Assembly: GCF_900101595.1 (NCBI RefSeq)
Contig: NZ_FMYY01000025.1
Location: 36,552-100,551 of the forward strand
DNA length: 64,000 bases
Direction of reading: 5' to 3'
Source of the DNA: Paenibacillus sp. cl123
Lineage (GTDB): Bacteria > Bacillota > Bacilli > Paenibacillales > NBRC-103111
Part shown: positions 1 through 9,544 of the stretch, in pieces
Layout: the number at the start of each line of letters is the position of its first letter
Numbering within the stretch: the stretch's first letter is position 1
The notes under the pieces: generated by a model
The model's input: the letters and a program-made list of their open reading frames with translations, nothing else
Told to the model about the DNA's origin: nothing
The model's database searches: none
Made by a program: the position numbers and the translations under genes

Positions 1-321
1 CAAGATGCGATGCGGCGGTATAACCTGGAGCAGGTCAGTGTCGTGCCGGTGCCGAAGGCTGGCGGTTCGATGGCCGCCTATGCGTACAAGCATCTGCCGG
101 ATGCCGTAGTAGTCGAGACGGTGCAGGCGCATGCGGGCATCGACATCGGAGGCACGCTCATCGGCATGCATCTGAAGCGGGTAGCGGTGCCGTTCAAGCC
201 TTCCGTCCGGCAGATCGGCGAAGCGTATGTGCAGGCGGCGCTCACGCGTCCCAAGCTGATCGGCGGTGCGCGGGCCGTTTATACGGCGGAGCAGCATCAG
301 CCCCCCGGCAGCTGCGATTAA
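1..321 (+). CDS. ywlG: YwlG / UPF0340 family protein (TIGR01440), 3' part only
   Basis: The reading frame is open from base 1, so the gene is cut by the window edge and only about 106 C-terminal residues are visible. The stretches VAHAGIDIG-like (here QAHAGIDIGGTLIGMH) and RPKLIGGARAVY match the C-terminal signature of the YwlG/UPF0340 family, whose biochemical function is unknown to me. It lies directly upstream of glyA, as ywlG does in Bacillus, and the glyA ribosome binding site follows 30 bases after its stop. Identification is from recalled family motifs and synteny; the role in the cell is not known. Confidence 0.85.
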   Translation, partial: QDAMRRYNLEQVSVVPVPKAGGSMAAYAYKHLPDAVVVETVQAHAGIDIGGTLIGMHLKRVAVPFKPSVRQIGEAYVQAALTRPKLIGGARAVYTAEQHQPPGSCD

Positions 322-364
322 GCATATAGGGACTCTATCATTTATATATCAGGAGGAATCTACC

Positions 365-1612
365 ATGGACTTTTTACGTAAGCAGGATCCGAAAATCGTC
401 GAAGCAATGAACCTTGAGCTGGGCCGTCAACGCGACAATATCGAGCTGATCGCATCCGAAAACTTCGTCAGCCAGGCTGTCCTCGAAGCGATGGGTACCG
501 TACTGACCAATAAATATGCGGAAGGCTACCCGGGAAGACGCTACTATGGCGGCTGCGAACATGTCGATATCGTCGAGGATATCGCGCGCGACCGGGCCAA
601 GGAGCTGTTCGGAGCTGAGCATGCCAACGTGCAGCCGCATTCCGGCGCTCAAGCCAATATGGCCGTTTACCTGGCTGCCCTGAAGCCGGGCGATACGGTG
701 CTGGGGATGAACCTGGCTCACGGCGGACATCTGTCCCACGGGAGTCCGGTGAACGCTTCGGGTATTTTGTACAACTTCGTCGCGTATGGCGTTACGGAGA
801 ACGAAGGCGTGATCGATTACGAAGACCTTCGCAAAGCGGCATTTAAGCATAGGCCGCGCCTGATCGTCGCCGGGGCAAGCGCGTACTCCCGCACGATCGA
901 CTTCGAAGCCATCGGCAAAATCGCCAATGACGTGGGCGCTTTGTTCATGGTCGATATGGCGCATATCGCCGGTCTTGTCGCCGCAGGCTTGCACCCGAAC
1001 CCGGTGCCTCACGCTCATTTCGTTACGACGACGACTCACAAGACGCTCCGCGGGCCTCGCGGCGGTATGATTTTGTGCCGCAAGCCGTGGGCTGCCGCTA
1101 TCGATAAAGCCGTCTTCCCGGGTACGCAAGGCGGACCGCTGATGCACATCATCGCGGCCAAAGCCGTAGCGCTGGGCGAAGCCCTGCAGCCGGAGTTCAA
1201 GACATATGCCCAGAATGTGGTGAAAAACGCCAAGGCATTGGCCGAGGGACTGCTTGCCGAAGGAATCAACCTGGTGTCCGGCGGCACGGACAACCATCTG
1301 ATGCTGATCGATCTTCGCAGCTTGAATATTACAGGTAAAGAAGCTGAGCATCTGCTGGATGAGGTAGGCGTTACCGTGAATAAAAATGCGATTCCTTACG
1401 ACCCGGCCAAGCCGATGGTTACAAGCGGCATCCGCGTCGGCACGCCGGCGGCTACCGCTCGCGGCATGAATGAGGAAGCGATGAAAACGATCGCCCAGAT
1501 CATCGCGCTCACGCTGAAAAATCCTTCCGATGAGGCGGTTCTGGACAAAGTGCGCAAAATGGTCAAAGACTTGACGGCGCAGTACCCGCTGTATCCGGGT
1601 CTTGGCTATTAA
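365..1612 (+). CDS. glyA: serine hydroxymethyltransferase
   Basis: Cytosolic PLP enzyme that interconverts serine and glycine while charging tetrahydrofolate with a one-carbon unit. The 415-aa protein has the normal family length. The IELIASENFVS block near the N-terminus, the YAEGYPGRRYYGGC block and the PLP-lysine motif TTTTHKTLRGPRGG are all present. The start is ATG 365, preceded by AGGAGG at about 351; a longer frame extends upstream into ywlG but lacks a ribosome binding site and family similarity. A hairpin terminator follows at 1633. Conserved neighbours ywlG and upp support the assignment. Confidence 0.97.
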   Translation: MDFLRKQDPKIVEAMNLELGRQRDNIELIASENFVSQAVLEAMGTVLTNKYAEGYPGRRYYGGCEHVDIVEDIARDRAKELFGAEHANVQPHSGAQANMAVYLAALKPGDTVLGMNLAHGGHLSHGSPVNASGILYNFVAYGVTENEGVIDYEDLRKAAFKHRPRLIVAGASAYSRTIDFEAIGKIANDVGALFMVDMAHIAGLVAAGLHPNPVPHAHFVTTTTHKTLRGPRGGMILCRKPWAAAIDKAVFPGTQGGPLMHIIAAKAVALGEALQPEFKTYAQNVVKNAKALAEGLLAEGINLVSGGTDNHLMLIDLRSLNITGKEAEHLLDEVGVTVNKNAIPYDPAKPMVTSGIRVGTPAATARGMNEEAMKTIAQIIALTLKNPSDEAVLDKVRKMVKDLTAQYPLYPGLGY

Positions 1613-1632
1613 TTTTCGAAGTTTGCTCTGGC

Positions 1633-1670
1633 ACACCGGCGTTCGCACCCGCGAAATGCCGGTGTTTTTT
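1633..1670 (+). terminator. intrinsic terminator after glyA
   Basis: Arms ACACCGGC (1633-1640) and GCCGGTGT (1658-1665) pair around an inner TTCGC/GCGAA helix, followed by a run of six T. It separates glyA from upp. Confidence 0.85.
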
Positions 1671-1690
1671 GATGCGTGCGGGAGACTAAT

Positions 1691-1706
1691 TGTTCCACGT
1701 GGATCA
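1691..1706. other. parS-like site (14 of 16 matches)
   Basis: TGTTCCACGTGGATCA matches the Bacillus parS consensus TGTTNCACGTGAAACA with a perfect left half-site and two mismatches in the right half. parS binds ParB/Spo0J for origin segregation, and several sites lie in the origin-proximal part of Bacillus chromosomes, where glyA-upp-atp also lies. The site sits in the 377-bp non-coding glyA-upp gap (1613-1989), between the glyA terminator and the upp promoter; nothing else was seen there. Function is inference; it may be a degenerate copy. Confidence 0.4.
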
Positions 1707-1762
1707 AATGGGAACATTGTATGTATATTTTTTGATGCGGCTGGGATAAGACGTTTCAATTG

Positions 1763-1771
1763 TGGTATAAT
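1763..1771 (+). promoter_or_regulatory. extended -10 promoter for upp
   Basis: TGG followed by TATAAT (1766-1771) forms an extended -10 element about 220 bases before the upp start. No good -35 is visible, which extended -10 promoters can tolerate. The long leader to 1989 could hold pyrimidine-responsive control, but I see no clear attenuator in it. Confidence 0.45.
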
Positions 1772-1989
1772 AGTCAGGATTTGGCGTAAATTGCGCCTCC
1801 GCTTCATGGACATGCTGTGTGTCGTACGGTCATGGAGGAATTGACAGGCCGTTAGCCGCGTCTGCCCGGATACATAGGCGGCGTGCTCCCTAAGCCGGCA
1901 TCAAGGACCTCTCTGATCAATTATGCAGTCTGGCGTCGGGAGGCCCGGCCATACTATCATTTATATTCAGTCTTACAGGGGGACCATGC

Positions 1990-2619
1990 ATGGGAAAAGT
2001 GTTTGTTTGCGATCATCCGCTTATCCAACACAAATTAACGTACATACGAGATGAACATACCACTACGAAAGACTTTCGCGAGCTCGTAGATGAAGTGGCG
2101 ACGCTTATGGCCTATGAAATTACCCGCGATATCCCGCTGCAGAAGGTGGAAGTCCGGACGCCGGTGACAACTGCGGAGTGCAGTGTTATCTCCGGTCGCA
2201 TGCTGGGCTTGATCCCTATTCTGCGGGCGGGTCTTGGCATGGTGGACGGCATATTGAAGCTGGTCCCGGCGGCCAAGGTCGGTCACATCGGTCTGTACCG
2301 CGATCCGCAGACGCTGGAGCCCGTCGAATACTACGCCAAGCTGCCGACCGATGTGCAGGAGCGAGAGCTGATCGTCATCGACCCGATGCTGGCGACAGGG
2401 GGTTCAGCCAATGCAGCGATCGCTGCGCTGAAAAATCGCGGCTGTACGCAGATGAAGCTGATGTGCCTGATCGCTGCGCCGGAGGGTGTGGAGGCTGTTC
2501 AGACTGCGCATCCCGATGTAGATATCTATGTCGCAGCCATCGATGATTACCTCGACGATCACGGTTATATCGTGCCTGGGCTCGGCGACGCGGGAGACCG
2601 CTTATTCGGTACGAAATAA
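1990..2619 (+). CDS. upp: uracil phosphoribosyltransferase
   Basis: Pyrimidine salvage enzyme that makes UMP from uracil and PRPP in the cytoplasm. The 209-aa length is exact for the family. The PRPP-binding loop VIDPMLATGGSANAA lies around residues 128-142, and the uracil-binding C-terminal region GYIVPGLGDAGDRLFGTK is intact. Start ATG 1990 follows an AGGGGGA ribosome binding site at about 1977. It is 24 bases upstream of mnaA, with no terminator between, so the two may be co-transcribed. Confidence 0.97.
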   Translation: MGKVFVCDHPLIQHKLTYIRDEHTTTKDFRELVDEVATLMAYEITRDIPLQKVEVRTPVTTAECSVISGRMLGLIPILRAGLGMVDGILKLVPAAKVGHIGLYRDPQTLEPVEYYAKLPTDVQERELIVIDPMLATGGSANAAIAALKNRGCTQMKLMCLIAAPEGVEAVQTAHPDVDIYVAAIDDYLDDHGYIVPGLGDAGDRLFGTK

Positions 2620-2652
2620 GAGAGGGCAAGGAAGGGAGCAGGAGTGGAAGCT

Positions 2653-3795
2653 ATGGCGAAGACAAAGATCATGACCATTTTCGGGACAAGGCCCGAAGCG
2701 ATCAAAATGGCCCCATTGGTAAAGCAATTGGAGAAGCATCCGAATGAAATCGAGTCGCTGGTATGCGTAACGGCTCAGCACCGGCAGATGCTGGACCAGG
2801 TGCTTGATATTTTCCGGATCAAGCCTGACTACGATCTGGACGTGATGAAGGACCGCCAGACGTTGAACGAAATTACGATCCGCGTTCTGCAGGGGCTCGA
2901 CCCGATATTCCGCGAAGAGAAGCCGGACATGATTCTCGTACACGGAGATACGCTGACAACCTTCCTGGCCAGCTATGCGGCCTTTATGCAGCAGATCCAG
3001 GTCGGACACGTGGAAGCGGGATTGCGGACCTGGAACAAGCTGTCTCCGTTCCCGGAAGAGATGAACCGGCAGCTGACAGGGGTTTTGGCTGATCTGCACT
3101 TTGCTCCGACCGGTTGGTCGGCGGGCAACCTCCGCAAGGAAAACAAGCCGGAGGAGCGGATTTACACCACCGGCAACACGGTTACCGATGTGTTCCAATA
3201 TACGGTACGCGAAAACTTCCAGCATCCGCTGCTGGACTGGGCACAGGGCAAGCGTCTCGTCCTTATGACGGCTCATCGCCGCGAATCGCAGGGCGAGCCT
3301 CACCGGCAAATCTTCCGTGCGGTCCGCCGGCTGGCTGACGAGTTTGAGGATATTGCGATCGTGTATCCCGTCCATCTGAGTCCGGCGGTAAGAGAGCCCG
3401 CACACGAGCTGCTCGGAGGCCATGACCGGATCAAGCTGGTTGAGCCGTTCGACGCATCCGAGTTCCATAATTTCTACCCTCATACGCATCTGATCCTGAC
3501 GGACTCCGGCGGCTTGCAGGAGGAAGCGCCGTCTTTCGGCGTTCCGGTCCTCGTTCTTCGGGAGACGACAGAGCGTCCGGAAGGCATCGAGGCGGGGACA
3601 CTGGAACTGGTCGGCACCGATGAGAACCATGTGTATGAGAGAGCCAGGGCCTTGCTCAGCGACGCCGCTCTGCATGAGCGGATGAGCCGTGCGGCTAATC
3701 CGTACGGAGACGGAAGAGCGTCCGAAAGAATCGTCGACGCGATTCTTTATCACTTCGGACACCGCAGTGAAAGACCGCAAGCTTTTCAACCGTGA
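2653..3795 (+). CDS. mnaA: UDP-N-acetylglucosamine 2-epimerase (non-hydrolysing)
   Basis: Interconverts UDP-GlcNAc and UDP-ManNAc, supplying ManNAc for teichoic-acid-like and secondary cell-wall polymers. The roughly 380-aa protein opens with IMTIFGTRPEAIKMAPL and carries VHGDT, GHVEAGLRT and LTDSGGLQEEAPSFG, the family signatures. ATG 2653 has AGGAG eight bases ahead; an in-frame GTG at 2644 is possible and would add three residues. It is the last gene before the atp promoter. In this organism it plausibly feeds the polymer that anchors SLH proteins encoded downstream, together with tagO (inference). Confidence 0.95.
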   Translation: MAKTKIMTIFGTRPEAIKMAPLVKQLEKHPNEIESLVCVTAQHRQMLDQVLDIFRIKPDYDLDVMKDRQTLNEITIRVLQGLDPIFREEKPDMILVHGDTLTTFLASYAAFMQQIQVGHVEAGLRTWNKLSPFPEEMNRQLTGVLADLHFAPTGWSAGNLRKENKPEERIYTTGNTVTDVFQYTVRENFQHPLLDWAQGKRLVLMTAHRRESQGEPHRQIFRAVRRLADEFEDIAIVYPVHLSPAVREPAHELLGGHDRIKLVEPFDASEFHNFYPHTHLILTDSGGLQEEAPSFGVPVLVLRETTERPEGIEAGTLELVGTDENHVYERARALLSDAALHERMSRAANPYGDGRASERIVDAILYHFGHRSERPQAFQP

Positions 3796-3913
3796 CAATC
3801 TGATGACAAACGATACAGCATACAGTTGCACTGTTTGGTTTGAAGAACGCTGAATCCTTGATATATCTAGGTTTTTGTGATTTTTCTCATAGAAAAAATG
3901 CCAGCTTCTACAA

Positions 3914-3943
3914 TTGACAAAGAACGCATGGCTTAGATAAAAT
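3914..3943 (+). promoter_or_regulatory. sigma-A promoter of the atp operon
   Basis: TTGACA (3914-3919), an 18-base spacer and TAAAAT (3938-3943). It lies in the 315-bp gap 3796-4110 between mnaA and atpZ. Downstream in the leader GCGGAC/GTCCGC (4042-4057) can form a small hairpin. No clear terminator for mnaA was found in the gap. Confidence 0.8.
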
Positions 3944-4110
3944 ATACTAGGATTGCGGTTTCAGTCGAAAAGTAGGGCTGTGCGTCTTGTCAGGATCAAG
4001 CAGACCAACTACGGCAGCTGTAGACGGAGCCGGCATGCAGGGCGGACGTATGTCCGCAGACTGCGGCGGCGGAAGTCAATGATAACGGTTGCGGCTGAGA
4101 AGGATGGATT

Positions 4111-4353
4111 ATGAGTCGGCAAAATTCCAATGACAATCCATGGCGTGCCGCAGCGCTGGTCAGCGCGCTCGGCGTTGATATCGTCTTGTGTACGGCTATC
4201 GGTTATTTCGTAGGGAAATGGATCGGATCGCAGTCGGACGCTTCGCAGTCCTGGGTGATCGGGGGCGTAATGGTCGGGTTTGCAGTCGGCATCGTGACGT
4301 CTGTACTGGTTGTCAAAACGTTCCTGGAGGACAAACCATCGAAACATGAATAA
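4111..4353 (+). CDS. atpZ: AtpZ/AtpI-family small membrane protein
   Basis: An 80-aa protein with two predicted transmembrane helices (about residues 12-36 and 46-70) separated by a short GKWIGSQ loop. This is the pattern of the AtpZ family (PF09527), found at the head of many atp operons and proposed to act in ion transport or c-ring assembly with AtpI. The start ATG 4111 is preceded by AAGGATGG. It overlaps atpI by 8 bases, which suggests coupled translation. Family assignment rests on length, topology and position. Confidence 0.8.
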   Translation: MSRQNSNDNPWRAAALVSALGVDIVLCTAIGYFVGKWIGSQSDASQSWVIGGVMVGFAVGIVTSVLVVKTFLEDKPSKHE

Positions 4354-4705
4354 CCAGCTGAAGCTTCTTGTTCGCATTACCTTGATCGGTATAGCCGCCC
4401 TGCTGCTTGTCTGGGCATTTTTGCCTGCCTACCGCACGCATGTATCGGGACTGGCTCTTGGCATGATCGTCAGTCTGATCAACGCCTGGCTTCTTCTGAT
4501 GAAGATCGAGGCGGTATCGAACCAGCCCCATTCGCAGGAAAGAAAGCGTATCAATATCGGGACGCTCTCTCGGATGTGCATGGCGCTCATAGCCGTTATG
4601 ATAGCCGTGAAAATGCCGCAGTTTGACCTCGTTTTCACGATTATCGGATTATTTTTCATCCAAATGGCAACACTCCTGATGGGTTTACTTTTTATTAAAA
4701 AATAA
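4346..4705 (+). CDS. atpI: ATP synthase subunit I
   Basis: A 119-aa protein with four predicted membrane helices and the family pattern around GLALGMIVSLINAWLL (second helix). AtpI assists assembly or stability of the c-ring and is not a structural subunit of the finished enzyme. The start ATG 4346 overlaps the end of atpZ; CTGGAGG at 4324-4330 is somewhat far upstream, so initiation is probably coupled to atpZ translation. It is followed by atpB after 35 bases. Confidence 0.85.
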   Translation: MNNQLKLLVRITLIGIAALLLVWAFLPAYRTHVSGLALGMIVSLINAWLLLMKIEAVSNQPHSQERKRINIGTLSRMCMALIAVMIAVKMPQFDLVFTIIGLFFIQMATLLMGLLFIKK

Positions 4706-4740
4706 ATCATGTAATTCTTGGAAAGGAGGAGACTATTTAG

Positions 4741-5517
4741 ATGCATAAATTTCCGGTGTGGCAGATTGGCGGATTACAAATCGACCTGTCCACATTTTTG
4801 ACAATCATCATAGCGTGTCTTATCGTGTTCATCTTGGCGCGCTTGTCCGTTCGCAACCTGTCAGTAAACAATCCGTCGAAGCTTCAAAACTTCATGGAAT
4901 GGGTTGTCGAGTTCGTGCAAGGGATTATTGCCAGTGCGATGCCTCTAGACCGTGTCAAGCCGTTTGTTTCGCTCGGCATGACGATCATCATGTTCATCTT
5001 TGTGTCCAACCTGCTCGGATTGCCGTTCGGTCTTGTGTTAACTTTCACACAGCCAGTAGACTTGCTCGGGTATCCGCTGATCACGCAGGAGATGATCAAC
5101 AGTGCACACGGCGGTCACGGGGTGGAAGTTGCCTTCTGGAAATCCCCGACGGCGGACGTATCCGTTACCTTCGGTTTGGCGGTTATTGTCTTCATTCTGA
5201 CGCACTACCTGGGTCTGAAGGTTAACACCAAGCATTACCTGAAACATTACTTTGAGCCGTTCTGGTTCTTCCTGCCGCTGAACCTCATCAAAGAAATATC
5301 GAAGCCGCTTACGCTCGGTTTGCGTTTGTACGCGAACATTTTTGCGGGCGAGGTGCTGATTGCGACGATTTTGATGGCGGGCATCTTCGGTACGCCTTTG
5401 CTGATCGCATGGCAGGGCTTCAGTATTTTCGTAGGCGCGATCCAAGCGTTCCTGTTCACCATTCTTACCATGGTTTACATCAAGCAGGCTTCTGTGCATG
5501 AAGAAGAAAGCCACTAG
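4741..5517 (+). CDS. atpB: ATP synthase Fo subunit a
   Basis: Membrane subunit forming the two proton half-channels against the c-ring. It is 258 aa with five or six hydrophobic helices. The essential arginine is visible in the motif KPLTLGLRLYANI (Arg195), and the EPFWFFLPLNLI segment before it is typical of bacterial a subunits. ATG 4741 follows an AAAGGAGGAG ribosome binding site. It is third in the ATP synthase operon, immediately before atpE, the usual order. Confidence 0.97.
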   Translation: MHKFPVWQIGGLQIDLSTFLTIIIACLIVFILARLSVRNLSVNNPSKLQNFMEWVVEFVQGIIASAMPLDRVKPFVSLGMTIIMFIFVSNLLGLPFGLVLTFTQPVDLLGYPLITQEMINSAHGGHGVEVAFWKSPTADVSVTFGLAVIVFILTHYLGLKVNTKHYLKHYFEPFWFFLPLNLIKEISKPLTLGLRLYANIFAGEVLIATILMAGIFGTPLLIAWQGFSIFVGAIQAFLFTILTMVYIKQASVHEEESH

Positions 5518-5562
5518 TAGGAAACCTACAATAAAACCCATATTTTGAGGAGGATTTTAACA

Positions 5563-5778
5563 ATGGAATTTTTGGCAGCAGCTTTGGCAATCGGTTTGGG
5601 CGCACTGGGCGCAGGTATCGGTAACGGTCTGATCGTCAGCAAAACAGTCGAAGGTATCGCTCGTCAGCCTGAGCTTCGCGGTACATTGCAAACTACTATG
5701 TTTATCGGTGTCGGTATCGTCGAGGTTGTGCCAATCATCGGTGTCGTACTCGGCTTCCTGATCTTCTTCGGTGCTTAA
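5563..5778 (+). CDS. atpE: ATP synthase Fo subunit c
   Basis: A 71-aa hairpin of two transmembrane helices that oligomerises into the rotor ring. The glycine-rich first helix (LGALGAGIGNG), the polar loop RQPE and the proton-carrying Glu54 in the second helix (GVGIVEVVP) are all present; nothing points to sodium specificity. ATG 5563 is preceded by GAGGAGG. A longer frame begins 18 bases upstream, but this start gives the standard length. The strong ribosome binding site fits the high copy number needed for the ring. Confidence 0.97.
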   Translation: MEFLAAALAIGLGALGAGIGNGLIVSKTVEGIARQPELRGTLQTTMFIGVGIVEVVPIIGVVLGFLIFFGA

Positions 5779-5864
5779 TTCCATCACAACAGGTTTGGCG
5801 CGGAAGGCCTGAGCCATCCACGCCTTCGTTTTGCCTACATTGACCGAAAGGAGTTGCATGGATA

Positions 5865-6359
5865 GTGGCAGGAATGGGTTGGCATTGGGAATCGTTTGTG
5901 TTTGCCATCGTGGCATTTCTAGTTCTGTATTTGCTTCTCAACAAATATGCGTTCGGGCCGTTGTTCGGTATTATGGAAGAGCGCAGACGTCTGCTGGCTG
6001 AGCAGGTTTCGAAAACCGAGCAAGATCGCCTTGCGGCTGAGAAGCTGCTCGCGGAGCAGAAGCAAGCTATGCAAGATGTGCGTAAGGACGCTCAAGAAAT
6101 TCTGGAGCAAGCGCGCACGATGAGCAATAAGCAAAGTCAAGATATCCTCGTACAGGCGAAAGAGGAAGCGGTTCGCTTGAAGGATGAAGCTCTTCGGGAT
6201 ATTGAGAACGAGAAGAACAAGGCTGTCGCCAGCTTGAAATCTCAAGTCAGCGCGATGTCGGTTCTGATCGCTTCCAAGATTATCGAGAAGCAGGTCGACG
6301 AGAAATCGCAAGAGCAGTTGGTTGAACACTACCTGAAAGAAGTAGGGGGCAACCAATAA
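5865..6359 (+). CDS. atpF: ATP synthase Fo subunit b
   Basis: Peripheral stalk subunit of 164 aa: one N-terminal transmembrane helix (about residues 7-28, ending LLLNKYAFGPL) followed by a long charged coiled coil rich in E, K, Q and A that holds F1 static. The start is GTG 5865, eleven bases after AAGGAG; ATG 5874 is an in-frame alternative. The stop overlaps the atpH start by one base (TAATG), so the two stalk subunits are translationally coupled. Confidence 0.95.
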   Translation: MAGMGWHWESFVFAIVAFLVLYLLLNKYAFGPLFGIMEERRRLLAEQVSKTEQDRLAAEKLLAEQKQAMQDVRKDAQEILEQARTMSNKQSQDILVQAKEEAVRLKDEALRDIENEKNKAVASLKSQVSAMSVLIASKIIEKQVDEKSQEQLVEHYLKEVGGNQ

Positions 6360-6910
6360 TGAGCAAGGATACGGTAGTAGCCAAACGGTACGCTAGAGCC
6401 TTGTTCGAAATTGCACAAGAACAAAACCGGGTGGCGCAGTTTGAAGAAGAGCTGAACGCTTTCTTGTCTGCTCTGCGGCAAAATGCAGACTTCAACAAGC
6501 TGATCGTTCATCCGGGCCTCACTGTGAGCGCGAAGCAGGAGCTGCTCTCGAACGTGTTCGGCGGGCAGCTGTCGGATACGGTGCTGAACACGCTCCAATT
6601 GCTGGTGGCAAACGGACGGGAAGAGCTGCTGGAGTCGCTCGTCGGGTACTATGCCGCGATTGCCGGCGAAGCGCTTGGTCAAGCGAAAGCGATCGTTTAC
6701 ACGCCGTTCGCTTTGTCCGAAGCCGACGAGAAGCAGATCGCCAGCACCTTCTCGACATTGACGAGCAAACAAATCCGTGTGGAATCGGTTATCGATAAAA
6801 GCTTGCTTGGCGGTATTCAAATCCGCGTCGGCGACCGTCTGTATGACGGAAGCTTGTCCGGCAAGCTGAAGCGTTTGGAAAAAGCCTTGAATCAATCACA
6901 AGCACTGTAG
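6359..6910 (+). CDS. atpH: ATP synthase F1 subunit delta
   Basis: A 183-aa protein linking the peripheral stalk to the top of the alpha3beta3 head. The N-terminal VAKRYARALFEIA motif and the C-terminal block KSLLGGIQIRVGDRLYDGS are diagnostic of the OSCP/delta family. Its ATG overlaps the atpF stop by one base. The region just before its start is AT-poor with a weak GGGGGC stretch, consistent with re-initiation by ribosomes finishing atpF. Confidence 0.96.
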   Translation: MSKDTVVAKRYARALFEIAQEQNRVAQFEEELNAFLSALRQNADFNKLIVHPGLTVSAKQELLSNVFGGQLSDTVLNTLQLLVANGREELLESLVGYYAAIAGEALGQAKAIVYTPFALSEADEKQIASTFSTLTSKQIRVESVIDKSLLGGIQIRVGDRLYDGSLSGKLKRLEKALNQSQAL

Positions 6911-6925
6911 ATAGGGGTGAGACGT

Positions 6926-8443
<1,518 letters not shown>

Positions 8444-8593
8444 GGTTTAAGCCGGGCTTCTCTGAAACGGGCGAAGCTCGGACAGCTTCACTTGAGCTTG
8501 TGATCTGGCTTTCCCTCCGTACGCGGACAGAGGCGACAACGCCATGCGGCCGGCCTTGCAGACGGGAAGCCTCGGAAAGAGAGGTGAGCAAGT

Positions 8594-9451
8594 ATGGCAA
8601 AAGGAATGCGCGAAATTAAGCGTCAAATCAAGTCGATTCAGAGCACGAAGCAAATCACCAAAGCGGTGGAAATGGTTGCGGCGGCGAATCTTCGCCGCGC
8701 TCAGGCTGCCGCCGAGGCCGCAAGGCCTTATGCGGATAAGCTGAAGGAAGTCGTGGCGAGCATCGCAGCGGGCACCAAGGGCGTTAAGCATTCGATGCTG
8801 CAAAACCGCGAGGTGAAGAAAACCGGTTATCTGGTCATTACCTCCGACCGCGGTCTTGCCGGCGGCTACAACGCTAACGTGCTGCGTAAAGTGGTGAACG
8901 AAATTCGCGAGAAGCACAAGTCGACGAGCGAATATACGATTTTCGTAATCGGACGCAAGGGACAAAACTTCTTCAGCAAACGCGGCATGCCGATAGCGGA
9001 GGAAGTAACCGGTCTGCCGGATGCCGTTCAATTCTCGGATATTAAGACGATCGCCGCCAAGGCGGTTAAATATTTCGAGGACGGATCGTATGACCAACTG
9101 TTCCTCGTCTACAATCAGTTCAAGAACGCGATTACTCAAATCCCGACGATCAAGCGTCTTCTCCCGCTGGAGGACGTGACCGGAGCGACCGCCGCGGCTT
9201 ATGAGTATGAGCCGTCTCCGGAGGGCGTGCTGGAAGTACTGCTTCCGAAGTACGCGGAGACGTTGATTTACAGCGCCGTGCTGGAAGGCAAAGCAAGCGA
9301 GTTCGGTGCGAAGATGACGGCGATGAACAGTGCGACCAAAAATGCGACGAAGATGATCAGCTCTTACACGCTCGCCTACAACCGTGCGCGTCAAGCTGCG
9401 ATCACGCAGGAAATTTCCGAAATCGTCGCTGGTGCGAACGCCAGCAGTTAA
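8594..9451 (+). CDS. atpG: ATP synthase F1 subunit gamma
   Basis: Central rotor shaft of F1, 285 aa. The N-terminal helix MREIKRQIKSIQSTKQITKA and the C-terminal helix NATKMISSYTLAYNRARQAA, which form the coiled-coil shaft, match the family closely, and SDRGLAGGYNANV marks the central domain. ATG 8594 follows AGAGGTGAG. The preceding gap (8444-8593) contains short complementary stretches but no terminator with a T run, so the operon appears to continue through it. Confidence 0.97.
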   Translation: MAKGMREIKRQIKSIQSTKQITKAVEMVAAANLRRAQAAAEAARPYADKLKEVVASIAAGTKGVKHSMLQNREVKKTGYLVITSDRGLAGGYNANVLRKVVNEIREKHKSTSEYTIFVIGRKGQNFFSKRGMPIAEEVTGLPDAVQFSDIKTIAAKAVKYFEDGSYDQLFLVYNQFKNAITQIPTIKRLLPLEDVTGATAAAYEYEPSPEGVLEVLLPKYAETLIYSAVLEGKASEFGAKMTAMNSATKNATKMISSYTLAYNRARQAAITQEISEIVAGANASS

Positions 9452-9544
9452 GTCACAGCAAGGGTTTGGGTTTCGGTTGAACGGAACTTGGAATATAGGC
9501 TTAAGATGCAGTTTCGTGCGAACGAAACTTGGAGGAGGGAAAAC

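Noticed and set aside
1602..1844. 80-codon frame after glyA
   Set aside because: It crosses the glyA terminator and the parS-like site and has no ribosome binding site.
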